Origin: Sinotaia quadrata
Lineage: Eukaryota > Mollusca > Gastropoda > Architaenioglossa > Viviparidae
DNA: 64,000 nucleotides
NCBI GenBank assembly: GCA_028829895.1
Contig: CM054179.1
Span: forward strand, 107,002,875-107,066,874
Direction: 5' to 3'
A program made the translations under genes and the position numbers. Below are positions 1 through 14,210 of the stretch, one piece after another. The first letter of the stretch is position 1; the number at the start of each line of letters is the position of its first letter. Under the pieces are notes generated by a model that saw nothing but the letters and a program-made list of their open reading frames with translations, was not told the origin of the DNA and ran no database searches.

Positions 1-1204
1 TGTGCTTCTTCTTATTTATCGATGTCGTTAACTTTACAGCTTACAACATTCGTTTGCTACAGAAGTAGACATTGAAAAAACACCTAGTAAGAGGGGAAAG
101 AAATCAAGTTACGCTTTCAAAATGTATCCCGCACAGACACACATTGCGCCCGAAACCCTTTAACTTGCACACTATCCTGAATGTTTTATTGGGAAGGCAA
201 TTAGGGGCGGGTGTGCTGTGCACGGAGCTGCCACACGGTCAGACGTTGTGCATGCAACCTTCCGATTACGGTCGGTTCCGTAGCTGAAAGCCAGAGAGTT
301 CGGGTTTCCACGAGAAAGTATTCGCAGGAGTAGGAGAGGTGGGGGGGGGGGAGAGAAGAAATTTTCTGTTTTCACATCAGAGGCGAGAAATGGATTGTCA
401 TTGTTATCTCTTCTAGCCATTGAAATGCATTGTGTCCACTTGGACATATACCGCATAATCAAAACAATATATTATTATGAATAAACACTTTTATATAAAG
501 TCAAAATTATACACACAATATTTTAAAGGAAGGTTGGCGCGCACGCCGTTGTGTATGTCGGGGGTGGGTGGGGGGGCTCCGGTTCAATGAGCTTGTTCGG
601 TTGTAGCACCGAGCCAGTTTATGTTGACCTTCAGCACTAGAAATAGAACATTAGTTTTCGTTTGGTACCTGCAGATTGAAAAGATGGCTGTGCCTTTCAC
701 TGGAACTCGCAGCTAAGTAACTGAGTCCTTGTCTCGTCACCAGCGCAGGCAGTGTTGCCTCCCTTTTTCATCAAGTTCCCTTTGGCAGCCCTTAATCTTG
801 AACTGCAAGAGGTCAATGAGTGTGGGGTCTGCAGTGCCAGGTCTGGGTGTTCGAGTGAGAGTGGATGTCTGCAAGTGTTTCAGGTCAAACGATAAAAAAA
901 AATAATAAATTGTGGCAGGCTGGCACGCGAGATTGAGTGAGACTGGGAGTGAACAAGAGAATGAAAGTGTGAGAGACATTCTTGGTACGGAATTTGTTCT
1001 GGCACGCAGAGTCAAAAGCATGATAGTCCTGCGAGATTCTCGTAAGCAATGGGAGGGGGGGGGAGGCTACTGGAAAGGACAAGATAGTTCTGATAGAACT
1101 GTACACAGTGGGTACTGACAAGCACATGACTGCCCTGCTGGACTGGTGAGAGTTTACAGATGTATTGATAAAGAAGTTAGTACTTCTATGTAGGGAGTAC
1201 TGGA
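1..1204. other. Unique non-coding spacer
   Basis: No exon, RNA gene or mobile element is recognisable. It contains short G runs near 341-350, 560-575 and 1053-1063. The open frames here are short, have no family resemblance and no convincing splice context. Confidence 0.5.
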
Positions 1205-1535
1205 AAAGGCAAGACAGACTTATTAGACACTCGTATATAGGCGATATTAACAGGACAAGACAGACTTATTAGATACTCGTGTATAGGCGATATTAACAGG
1301 ACAAGACAGACTTATTAGATACTCGTGTATAGGCGATATTAACAGGACAAGACAGACTTATTAGATACTCGTGTATAGGCGATATTAACAGGACAAGACA
1401 GACTTATTAGATACTCGTGTATAGGCGATATTAACAGGACAAGACAGACTTATTAGATACTCGTGTATAGGCGATATTAACAGGACAAGACAGACTTATT
1501 AGATACTCGTATACCTGCGATTTTAACGTAGGACA
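1205..1535. repeat. Minisatellite, 46-bp unit, about 7 copies
   Basis: The unit contains GACAGACTTATTAGATACTC followed by a GTGTATAGGCGATATTAACA-type segment. Successive copies of GCGATATTAA start at 1241 and 1287, giving the 46-bp period. The inner copies are almost identical; the first and last are diverged. It abuts a second array sharing the TAGATACT core. Confidence 0.95.
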
Positions 1536-1812
1536 ACACAGTCCTGTTTGAAACTTCTATACAGGCGATATTAACATAGGACAAAGCATGTCTGTAGATA
1601 CTTCTATACAGGCGATAATAACATAGGACAAAACAGGTCTGTAGATACTTCTATACAGGCGATAATAACATAGGACAAAACAGGTCTGTAGATACTTCTA
1701 TACAGGCGATAATAACATAGGACAAAACAGGTCTGTAGATACTTCTATACAGGCAATATTAACATAGGACAAAACAGGTCTGTAGATACTTCTATACAGG
1801 GAATATTAAATT
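1536..1812. repeat. Minisatellite, 47-bp unit, about 6 copies
   Basis: The unit includes GTCTGTAGATACTTCTATAC and GGCGATAATAACATAGGACA; copies at 1611 and 1658 give 47 bp. It shares TAGATACT, GGCGATA and GGACAA-type words with the preceding 46-bp array, so the two probably descend from one ancestral repeat. Confidence 0.93.
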
Positions 1813-2272
1813 AGGACGAGAAGTCCTGTTGGATACAGACTATATAAGCATATGACAAGACAGTCCTGTTAGATACTGATATAAATTCAGTATATGTATC
1901 GATAAAGAAGACAGTCCTGTTAGATACTGATATAAAGTCAGTATATGTATTGATAAAGAACAAGACAGTCCTTTTAGATACTGATATAAAGTCAGTACAT
2001 GTATCGATAAAGAACAAGACAGTCCTGTTAGATACTGATATAAATTCAGTATATGTATCGATAAAGAAGACAGTCCTGTTAGATACTGATATAAAGTCAG
2101 TATATGTATTGATAAAGAACAAGACAGTCCTGTTAGATACTGATATAAAGTCAGTACATGTATCGATAAAGAACAAGACAGTCCTGTTAGATACTGATAT
2201 AAAGTCAGTATATGTATTGATAAAGAACAAGACAGTCCTGTTAAATACTGATATAAAGTCAGTATATGTATC
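1813..2272. repeat. Minisatellite with 51/54-bp monomers and a 159-bp higher-order unit
   Basis: Copies of GACAGTCC(T)TTTAGATACT start at 1859, 1910, 1964, 2018, 2069, 2123, 2177 and 2231. The spacings are 51, 54, 54, 51, 54, 54 and 54, so a 51+54+54 trimer (159 bp) is repeated twice before two more 54-bp monomers. All monomer lengths are multiples of three, which leaves frames open on both strands. I read these as repeat artefacts, not genes. Confidence 0.95.
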
Positions 2273-2528
2273 CTCTCACCATTCATCAGTTCTTGCTCTC
2301 TTGGCGTATTTGCTCTTCGTACAAACCAGTAAGAGAGTACAATAGTAACAAGCATACTGCCAGCAATTTATTCTATACATCATACCATTGTTAGATCTTT
2401 CTTTCTATTATTTTTTCAAAATTCATCAACAAATTTCTCTTAGATTTCTAACAATTTCAACAGACGATGCCTAAGTCAATTCATCACGCATGACGTCAGG
2501 ACGAATGAACGCATGTATTCTAAAAGTT

Positions 2529-4583
<2,055 letters not shown>

Positions 4584-4737
4584 ACTGTGTGTCGTCGTGA
4601 TTTCGTAAGTGTGTGTCGTCGTGATTTCGTAAGTGTGTGTCGTCGTGATTTCGTAAGTGTGTGTCGTCGTGATTTCGTAAGTGTGTGTCGTCGTGATTTC
4701 GTAAGTGTGTGTCGTCATTATTTCGTAAGTGTGTGTA
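4584..4737. repeat. Minisatellite, 24-bp unit, about 6 copies
   Basis: The unit reads GTGTGTCGTCGTGATTTCGT plus AAGT; starts at 4591 and 4615 give 24 bp. Because 24 is divisible by three, both strands carry artefactual reading frames with an eight-residue repeat. Confidence 0.95.
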
Positions 4738-5076
4738 GGTATGTTCAAATAGAAGATCATTTCTACCACTGTACACGTACAGAAATTAAATTTTCCCATT
4801 TCACTGATGAACGAACCGCGGCCTTGTAGGGTTGCATATCTGTATTAGTTTAACCGTGTTTATTAGCAGGCCAAAAGGTCATTATATATGGAATAAACTT
4901 GGTTTATCTGCTAGTCTCATTTGTATGCATGAAAGTTCAACATCAGAGATACATTGTGCTCAGCCGGACGGTAACGTCACTGAAGTTCGGTCAAATAGGA
5001 TTAGACAGTTCACTCATTAGTGCACACTCTGTACTTTGGGCATGAAGGGACGTACGCATGGACGCATACACTGACA
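4738..5076. other. Short unique spacer
   Basis: Single-copy sequence between two arrays; no gene or RNA signal is seen. Confidence 0.4.
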
Positions 5077-5304
5077 CATCACCAATACACACCTTCCTAA
5101 ACACACTTAATCTTGCATATTTCCATAGGCACACATCACCAATACACACCTTCCTAAACACACTTAATCTTGCATATTTCCATAGGCACACATCACCAAT
5201 ACACACCTTCCTAAACACACTTAATCTTGCATATTTCCATAGGCACACATCACCAATACACACCTTCCTAAACACACTTAATCTTGCATATTTCCATAGG
5301 CACA
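5077..5304. repeat. Minisatellite, 57-bp unit, 4 copies
   Basis: Four near-identical copies begin at CATCACCAATACACACC (5077, 5134 and onward) and each ends in TTTCCATAGGCACA. The 19-codon period opens frames on both strands; there is no evidence of a gene. Confidence 0.96.
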
Positions 5305-5428
5305 CTCAAGCATACATACACACTCAGTCATAAATAAGCACACTCTGTCTTACATAACTCTCATACTCACTTTTACACTCTCATATCTGAGTACTCTGAA
5401 AAACACACACTCAGGACAATAACACACG

Positions 5429-5480
<52 letters not shown>
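5305..5480. repeat. CA-rich tract ending in (CA)25
   Basis: A degenerate CACACTCA-type tract (5305-5430) passes into a perfect CA run at 5431-5480. The 57-bp array next to it is also CA-rich, so it may have been seeded from this low-complexity DNA. Confidence 0.93.
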
Positions 5481-5481
<1 letters not shown>

Positions 5482-5620
5482 GCACATTTTCATCTTTCAT
5501 GCACGCAAACACCTACATTCACACATTTCGTGAAAGCGAAAGTTGACATCCAATCCTCTCAATTCAAGCTTTAAAGTTTTTTTAATTTAAAACCACACCC
5601 ATCACTGTGGCGTGTGTAGC

Positions 5621-5757
5621 CATTATTTAAACGATGTCGTGTACAGTAGGTAGACGTGTGTCAATAGATATTATTTAAACGATGTCGTGTACAGTAGGTA
5701 GACGTGTGTCAATAGACATTACTTAAACGATGTCGTGTACAGTCTGTAAACGTGTCA
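5621..5757. repeat. Minisatellite, 48-bp unit, about 3 copies
   Basis: Copies of ACGATGTCGTGTACAGT begin at 5631 and 5679 (48 bp), with a third, more diverged copy after them. Confidence 0.9.
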
Positions 5758-7724
5758 ATCAAAGACGCTACTCGAACGGTCACTCGCGCGATCAGTGATA
5801 TTGATAGGAGTCAGTATCAGTTTTAATTTTAACTGAACTTGAACCTCATAATTAATTTCCCTCTCTAGAAATTTTGCAATGATAAGATGCAGTAGAGACA
5901 GTTTGTTTCCTTAGTTACTTATGATGATAACTGTTCACCATACTATTATTATTGTCTATTATAACCCAAAATCAGATGATTAGGTTTAAGCACATGTATA
6001 TAATTGCTTAAGTCCAGCAATACATCAAAAACACATCGTTGACTCACAACTTCCAATTTCCTGTATCTCTTTGAGTCTGATAAGATGATTAAAGACTTCA
6101 ACATTTTAATAAAATAAAAACGTAAGCTTCATTTAAATCTTCCCATTTTCATATCCTCGTAAGAATAACATGACCCTTGTTTCCAAGTGTTATTTCTGAC
6201 AAGCGGTTCTATTCAAACAGGTCTTGGTAAATTTGTTTTCAGGCTGTCTCAAATAGTTGACTTTGTTTGAATTTACTGGCACAGTGTTGTCAGTGTCGAT
6301 ACGCCCGATCGAACTTGAAGCCTGGGATTATTTCTGGCAGTCCTGTTCTCAAGAGCAGAGGTTCTGTGGTGGCCCTTTAGGAAATTATGGTGTTCTAAAT
6401 CTCACCAGCTCTCGTAGTAGTTCCATAACTCTCCTCAGACGAAAACTTTCCTGGAACAATCACTCGGGGAAATCACCTCAGGAATTCCAGAAATCATTAT
6501 TAAAATAAATTTAAAAGTTGTAAGGAAAGGCCGAGTGTAAATAAAGATTCGTCCAAGAATTTGAACTGCTCATTGGTTAAATTCCTTAAGTTAAATGGTA
6601 GCTCACGACAGTTCTATATATAGAAACAATTTTTACTATGCCCAGTGATGGATGCCCTCTTTGTGATTTGTAGAAATTGTAGTAATAATTGATTTTTTTG
6701 TCACTTTATTTTATTAACTGTTATAGAACAGTTCGAAGTTACAATTGTGGTTTCGATGTATTATTACAGTTATTAAAAACATGTATAATTCAATATGGCA
6801 ATGTTAATTATCAATTTTTGCACCGCTCAAACAGCATTTTCTACCTCAAACTATATATTATCTACCATGCATTGCCAATTAAATATCTAGATATTAGATC
6901 TACTTGTATATTTACAAATAACATAAGGACACATTTCAAAATTAAAGACTAACATAGATTTCCAATTAACATCTAAGCATTATACAAACAGTTAATTAAC
7001 AAATAGCATCAAAAACACCATTTCAAAATCAAGCCTAACACAAAAAAGTGTAGTGTTAAACAAGACAGGTTTATTTACCACATTTTCCGATCTTCATTCA
7101 GTTAACTCATCAGTAAATTAATTCGAAGACTTCTTTCTTCAACTGTAAAATGACAGAATAGGTTTAAGATTTTTCCTAGACGTAATTGGTCCACCTTGTG
7201 TGATGTTGGTGATCGCTAATCGACTGTACAATTTCCACTCTGGCCTTCATATACTTCCCAGTGCTAATAGCATGAACCCTTTACGCCTCATTGATTTACA
7301 ACAAAGATTAAGTACAATCATGTCCATCTACACATTAAGCGCGCACGTGCATGCGTGTGTGTGTGTGGATGATGGATGCAGGAAGTCTGGTGTAAAATAG
7401 TTTCACAATTACGTGTTCTATTAGTAGATTCAGGTACAAAAATTCTTTACTCAGAATGATTGCTGTATCTGTAGATATGAGTAAATCGAGCATTCCTCGG
7501 AAAAGCGATATACACATAGTTAATTACTGTCAATGTAAGCTATTCAGGATTTGTCATTCGATGTATATGTTTGCATATGTACATATAAATAGAATAACTG
7601 TATCTCTGTGATTAAAATTACAAGCCAAGAAAAGATAACCGCTCGAGGAGCATATATAGAGAACTCTGAACTAAATAACTGTTTTTATATACCACAAAAT
7701 TACAGACGTCTGCAAAGGTTAATC
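5758..7724. other. AT-rich unique spacer
   Basis: No exon, RNA gene or element is recognised. Small open frames near 6257-6508 and 6689-6952 have unremarkable composition and no recognisable domain. Confidence 0.45.
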
Positions 7725-8300
7725 ACTTCTGTGCTGAGAACTACATAATCCTGCAATAGCTATTGTCTTCTATGTCAAGAACTACATAATCCTGCAATAG
7801 CTATGTCAAGAACTACAGAAACCTGTAATAGCTAATCTTTTCTGTGGCATTAATATAGAGCTCTGCAGTAGCTAATCTTTTCTATGCCATTGATACAGAA
7901 CTCTGCAATAACTCATCTGAACTCTGCAATAGTTCTTCTCTTCTATACCATTAACACAGAATTCTGCATTAGCTAATATTTTCTATGCCATTAATACAGA
8001 ACTACAATATTTAATTTTTTTCTATACCATTAATACACAATCTTTTCTTTGCCATTAATATAGAACTCATCAATACCTAATCATTTTCATGCCATTAATA
8101 CAGAACTCTGCAATAGCTAATCTCTTCTTTGTCATTAATACAGACCTCTGCAATAGATCATGCTTTATATGCCCACAACAATATGATTCTTCAATATCTA
8201 AACTTTTCTATGCCCAGAATTACAGAAACTTGCAGTAGCTACTTTCTTCTATACCAGAAATAGAGAATTCTACAATAGCTAATTTTATCTGTGCCAAAAA
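7725..8300. repeat. Degenerate tandem array, roughly 35-50-bp units
   Basis: Variants of CTGCAATAGCTAATCTTTTC followed by TATGCCATTAATACAGAAC recur about a dozen times with substitutions and length changes. It looks like an old, decaying minisatellite, in contrast to the clean array just downstream. Confidence 0.8.
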
Positions 8301-8354
8301 TTATTGAAAAGTGCAGCTATTTAGCGTCGTCGACATAATTTTACAACAGTGAAT

Positions 8355-8672
8355 GTTATGTGTGGATATGATTTGCAAACTGTTTTACGTTATGTGTGGA
8401 TATGATTTGCAAACTGTTTTATGTTATGTGTGGATATGATTTGCAAACTGTTTTATGTTATGTGTGGATATGATTTGCAAACTGTTTTATGTTATGTGTG
8501 GATATGATTTGCAAACTGTTTTACGTTATGTGTGGATATGATTTGCAAACTGTTTTATGTTATGTGTGGATATGATTTGCAAACTGTTTTATGTTATGTG
8601 TGGATATGATTTGCAAACTGTTTTATGTTATGTGTGGATATGATTTGCAAACTGTTTTACGTTAGTTGTGGA
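8355..8672. repeat. Minisatellite, 34-bp unit, about 9 copies
   Basis: Copies start with GTTATGTGTGGATATGATTT at 8355, 8389, 8423 and on to about 8661. The only recurrent variation is TTTACG versus TTTATG at the junction, so homogenisation is recent. Confidence 0.97.
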
Positions 8673-8810
8673 TATAATGTGTACCCGGTATTAGCTTTGC
8701 TTTGAAAATGCATCGTCTTGAGAAAGCCAATCAAAGCTGTGCACGCAATTATCGAACTCTTTAAACTAAGTGTTAGTGGACGGTAAAATAGTGTATGTAG
8801 ATGGAATCCT

Positions 8811-8811
8811 A

Positions 8812-8842
<31 letters not shown>

Positions 8843-8881
8843 GTACATACATACACGCACACACAGACAAACAAACAAACA
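8811..8881. repeat. (CA)n-(CG)n alternating tract with (ACAA)n tail
   Basis: A CA run passes directly into a CG run (about 8829-8843), then TACATACA/CGCACACA and an ACAA repeat. The alternating purine-pyrimidine run with a pure CG core is a strong candidate Z-DNA former. Confidence 0.9.
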
Positions 8882-8984
8882 CGCCAAGTATTCGATTGTA
8901 TAGTAATTAATCTAGTGTTAGAACAGAAATGGACAACGTTATGCGAGATTAGACGAGCGCTTTCAGGAGTGAGTGATGTATTGT

Positions 8985-9490
8985 TAATTATTGTCAGTTT
9001 ATTATTTAATGACCTTTGTCAGTTTATTACTTAATGTCCTTTGTCAGTTTGTTATTTACTACAAATGTCATTTGTCGGTTAGTTATTTATTACAGGTGTC
9101 ATTTGTCACTTTGTTATTTAGTACAAATGTCATTTGTTAGCTTGTTATTTAGTACAAATGTCGTTTGTCGGTTAGTTATTTAGTACAGGTGTCATTTGTC
9201 TGTTATTTAGTAAAGATGTCCTTTGTCAGTTTGTTATTTAGTATAAATGTCCTTTTTTTGGTTAGTTATTTAGTACAGGTGTCATTTGCCAGTTTGTTAT
9301 TTAGTACAGATGTCCTTTGTTGGTTTGTTATATAGTACAAATGTCTTTTGTCAATTTTTTATTTAGTACAAATGTCCTTTGTCAATTTATTATTAGTACA
9401 AATGTCCTTTGTCAGTTTCTTATTTAGAACAAATACTATTTGTCAATTTATTATTTAGTACAGATGTCCTTGTTCAAATTTGTTATTTAC
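8985..9490. repeat. Degenerate minisatellite, about 30-37-bp unit, about 15 copies
   Basis: Variants of TTTGTCAGTTTGTTATTTAG followed by TACAAATGTCC are tandemly repeated with many point and length differences between copies. Confidence 0.9.
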
Positions 9491-10185
9491 TATTAATTTT
9501 TGTATATCGGTATTGCAAACGGCGGGAGACAAGGGAAATTATCCATTCCTCCTGTTATTATAATGTGACGGGCACGCCACCTAGTTAATAAAAATTATTA
9601 TTATTAATTAATCTTTCATAACTAATTGCAAATGTTGAGAATATTAATTTTATTATAAATGATCCTCAAATAGACACCACTCGTCTATCACTTGGTGGAT
9701 ATGAGGGCGCTGTTAACGTTTTCTCTATTCCACAACATTAAACAACACTTACAGTCACAATATTTCCGTGAGTGGAACACTTCTTACTAAAGGAGAAGAC
9801 AAATCCGACTTTAATCTATATTTAGTGAGCCCCCACCCACCCACTTCCTTCTCCAGCATAAGAATATCAAATTCAATATATGTAAGAAGGTCAGTAAATT
9901 TAACAATAAATTTATTAAAAGAAAAAATCAAATATACATATGACAGTTATAATTAAATAGATAACTAAACACATTATTCTATGAACTCACATTCTGATAA
10001 CTATAGTTTACAGTCTGTCTCTACATATATATAATAATAATAATATAATTACAGTACAACAACAGAGTCGATACAGGTTGCAGGTTAATCCTATCAGAGA
10101 ATAGAAATGGAGTTATTAGAGGTAGGTTATTGTAATCTTTTACATAACCTGGATTAAGCACTGCTTCAGCAGTCTTTCACTGGCT
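9491..10185. other. Unique spacer
   Basis: Single-copy AT-rich DNA. A GGGAGACAAGGGAAATTATC segment near 9531-9550 resembles the AAGGGARATAACT motif found elsewhere in the window. No gene was found. Confidence 0.4.
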
Positions 10186-10455
10186 TTGCAACAATGTCAC
10201 GATGTCAAAATGTCTGCATGTCACCACATGTCTCCTGGCCTTGCAACAATGTCACGATGTCAAAATGTCTGCATGTCACCAAATGTCTCCTGGCCTTGCA
10301 ACAATGTCACGATGTCAAAATGTCTGCATGTCACCACATGTCTCCTGGCCTTGCAACAATGTCACGATGTCAAAATGTCTGCATGTCACCACATGTCTCC
10401 TGGCCTTGCAACAATGTCACGATGTCAAAATGTCTGCATGTCACCACATGTCTCT
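10186..10455. repeat. Minisatellite, 55-bp unit, about 5 copies
   Basis: Copies of ACAATGTCACGATGTCAAAA start at 10191, 10246, 10301, 10356 and 10411. They are virtually identical. Because 55 is not a multiple of three, all three plus-strand frames stay open through the array; none is a credible gene. Confidence 0.97.
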
Positions 10456-13400
10456 CGCCACAGCATGAAAAATATTGCTGCGCACTTTCCTCTCAAACCA
10501 CTTGAGCACTCCACTCACCGTGTCTGTTTCTTCAAGCAGAACATGATAAAAAAAAATTCTGGTGCCTTCAATATACCAGAATTTTCAAGAATGTACCCAG
10601 CTTATTTGTTGTGATACATCAAAAGTGTGTAGCATACTCCCTTATGCTTACATATGACACAACAGATGTTTCACACACATCTCCCCAGTCACTCAGGTTT
10701 ATAACTGGTGAACACGTAGACTTGAAACTTGAAGCTTGAAACTCAACACACAAGAATCAAAAGGTGAAACTTGTCAATGAAAGGCCACTTGTTCACTGCA
10801 ACATATGATTAAGGAGCAAACCTAAGTTTCCTGTTTATCACAATATAATTCCATTCTATCTTACACTCCATCCTCAACTTACAATTTCCTGTATCAGTAT
10901 TTATTAGCGTGATACACACATAGTAAAATAAATACAGCATATCAAACAATGTCAAGTGTTAGCACACAACATGTGTGCAGCTTAGTTCAAACATTTGAAG
11001 AAATAAAAATCAATTCACTTAGTACATAAGTATAACATATCAATGGCGATAATGCATGAAATGTTTCCAAGTCCATTCTCTCTCAACCAGTCAGTTTTCA
11101 AGGTAATGACTGCTTTTCAAAGCTGGACTTTCTCTTTCAAATTCAAAAGTGATCAGAGAGTGGAGTTTTCTACAGCAAGAAAACTCCTTAATCTCAGCCC
11201 ATTGGCTGGTCTCGTTCTCATAAATCATAATCATTGGTTAAAAGAAAACTACTCACTCAGTTTGCATTAAGTCAGAAATCTAGAATATTTTTGCCTCGAG
11301 CTCTTTACTTCAACTCAGACACTTTCAAAAATAACACCATAAGGAGTGCCCTACGGTCGGGTCACTCTGACAATTCAACAACCTATACAATGATTACATT
11401 TTGAAACAGGGATAGGCAAATTTACTCTGTCGCATATAGTAACTGCTCATTATATTTGAGCCTAACGTTGTGAATTTTCTCTGAAGAAATAAAAGAACTG
11501 AACACTTCTAACACTGGAACTTGCCATTTTGCCATTACTGCTGTGAGAGTACGCGCTGAAAATATCTCTCCAACGTACTCTTCTGCCGACGCCTGAGCCA
11601 TGTCTGCAAACACCCCGGACCATGGTCTGTGAGTGTTGACATGGTTCCAGACAAATGTATCCTTGCAGCCCTTGGGCGACAGACGACGTCATATCCCAAG
11701 AGTTCCTGTAGACGGTTGTCAGCCGTGTCTTACACCAAACAGGCGACGTTCAGAGTTGAAATGTATTGCCGCCTGGCTAGCTTCAGAGTCGAAATGTAAA
11801 GTCTAATCTTCCGTTTGTTGACATTTCCTAATATCCTTTCATACTGCATGAAGTTTGAAAAAAAATAAAACTTGAGCATTGTAGCTCATGCAGGACTTGC
11901 AAATATTAATACTGTACCCTAATCTCAATTTGTTTTAACGTTGGCTGTGTGTTCCAGAATAAATTGCTTCCTACCAATTTACTCGTTAGTTAAATTCAGA
12001 ATGGACAAAGTCATTTTGAACATTTTTAATGACAAATCTCAAATTCGTTTGGCGAGGAAATGTAATTGTTCCCACATATTGATACCAGAATCGATCACAT
12101 CTTGTTCTTGTTTTGTAAAACACTTTTAGCTCAATAATCAGACCATACCTTTAACATCGAGCAAATAGATCCATTCACAACCACCAGCCCGAACATAGCC
12201 AAGAGTAGGATTGTTTGATGAGTTATATTTATTTTAGTGTTAATGCAATTCAATTATCGTTTCACACAGTACGATCTTCTCTTCAAACGTTTCTATTTTA
12301 AGACTGCTTGACGCAGTTTCTAACATAAACCGAAACATATTTTCAACAGCTAGATAAAATTGATAGATCCACTCCCTTTCGCCCAAGTTTCATTTAATAA
12401 AACACATGTATATGTCAATGCAAAGTTAAATAAAAATTAAAACATGATGAATACTTTTTTCATTTTAAGTTCACATAAATCTCAAATAAAACTTGGGCGT
12501 AATTTGCATACTATGCGTCATCAGTAACAATATACCTTTGCGTCATCAATGACATGTTATTACGTCGTCGACAACAATTTGGTCTGTTCTCTATCATTTC
12601 TTATTAATCGCATTGTTGTTTCATAGAAGGTTCCACATTTACGCTGTCTCGTGTAATATTTCTAATTCTGCATGTGTTCTTGTGATATACGAATTCCACA
12701 CGTGTTCCTCAGCCAGTGTACAACTCTCGTTTCAGTTCGTCCTTGTGTGTCGTAATTTGGTTTATTACGTATTACTCAGATGTAGCAGTCTCTTCCACAA
12801 ACGTTCTTCAATGTGTGAATGTAACAGCTCCTATCTTAAACTTACACCTTCAAGGTCTAATATGTCCGACTCCACGTCAGACGTAACAGTTCCGGTTGTT
12901 CATGTATTTTCAGCGTAGATTCCACAAGTGCTGTTAAGTGTATTAATTCTAATTCCATAACTCATCCATACAATGTTATTCGGAAACGATGGGAAGGGGG
13001 GTGGGGGTGGTAACTCAATAACTTACCCGCTGGCATCAGATCAATAAATGTGGGCCGACCTCAAATCGACCGCGTCGAGTTGTATATGTAAATAGCACAA
13101 TCTATAAAATCCCATTATTTATTCAACAACACATAAGCACCAAATTATTTTCATCATTTATTCAGACATAAATACAAACAACAGATACAATATAATCCCA
13201 TTGCTCGCTCTACAATAAGAAAAATAGCTCTAAACTTCATTTAACAAAATATTGATAATAATTATGATGCTTAATACTGGCTCTACAGTCACGCAAGCCT
13301 AATTTCAATTTAATTAAATACATTTAATAATAGTAAAAATATTTAAACGTCAGGCCGGCAAGTATAAAAGACAAATATGTAAAAACTCTTTATCATGCAA

Positions 13401-13465
13401 AGTGAACACTGGTCAACCGGTCAACCATTGCAAACTTAAGACGGGGTACGTCAGTGTGATTTAAT
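10456..13465. other. 3-kb unique spacer
   Basis: No recognisable gene. Small open frames near 11043-11270, 11422-11692, 11941-12129 and 12613-12918 show no domain, splice context or conservation signal that I can defend. A G-rich run lies near 12990-13010. Confidence 0.45.
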
Positions 13466-13772
13466 TCCACCATTGCCACCACTACTTTATCTTGTAGTTT
13501 ATCCATAATTCCACCATTGCCACCACTACTTTATCTTGTAGTTTATCCATAATTCCACCATTGCCACCACCACTTTATCTTATAGTTTATCCATAATTCC
13601 ACCATTGCCACCACCACTTTATCTCGTAGTTTATCCATAATTCCACCATTGCCACCACTACTTTATCTTGTAGTTTATCCATAATTCCACCATTGCCACC
13701 ACCACTTTATCTTATAGTTTATCCATAATTCCACCATTGCCACCACTACTTTATCTTGTAGTTTATCCATAA
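13466..13772. repeat. Minisatellite, 44-bp unit, about 7 copies
   Basis: Copies of CCATAATTCCACCATTGCCA start at 13503 and 13547 and continue every 44 bp. Variants CTTGTAG/CTTATAG/CTCGTAG and CACTAC/CACCAC mark individual monomers. Confidence 0.95.
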
Positions 13773-13794
13773 GCTTACGAGTATTTATTTTCTT

Positions 13795-14210
13795 TTAAAT
13801 GTTATCATAGTCATCATATTTTGTGATTGTAATGTTTTGAATATTATTTAAAACGTCAAATACTCGTATTTTTGTCATTGTAATGTTTTTAATATTATTT
13901 AAAACGTCAAATACTCGTATTTTTGTCATTGTAATGTATTTAATATTATTTAAAACGTCAAATACTCGTATTTTTGTCATTGTAATGTTTTTAATATTAT
14001 TTAAAACGTCAAATACTCGTATTTTTGTCATTGTAATGTATTTATTATTATTTAAAACGTCAAATACTCGTATTTTTGTCATTGTAATGTATTTATTATT
14101 ATTTAAAACGTCAAATACTCGTATTTTTGTCATTGTAATGTATTTAATATTATTTAAAACGTCACATGCTCGTATTTTTGTCATTGTAATGTATTTAATA
14201 TTATTAAATA
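13795..14210. repeat. Minisatellite, 51-bp unit, about 8 copies
   Basis: Copies of AAACGTCAAATACTCGTATT start at 13851 and 13902 (51 bp). The 17-codon period produces long open frames on both strands with a 17-residue repeat. No signal, splice or domain evidence supports coding. Confidence 0.95.

Noticed and set aside
1811..2355. Long frames on both strands with repeated peptides
   Set aside because: Created by 51/54-bp repeat units divisible by three.
10186..10614. Overlapping plus-strand reading frames in all three frames
   Set aside because: They are the same 55-bp minisatellite read in three frames; there is no domain, start context or splice evidence.
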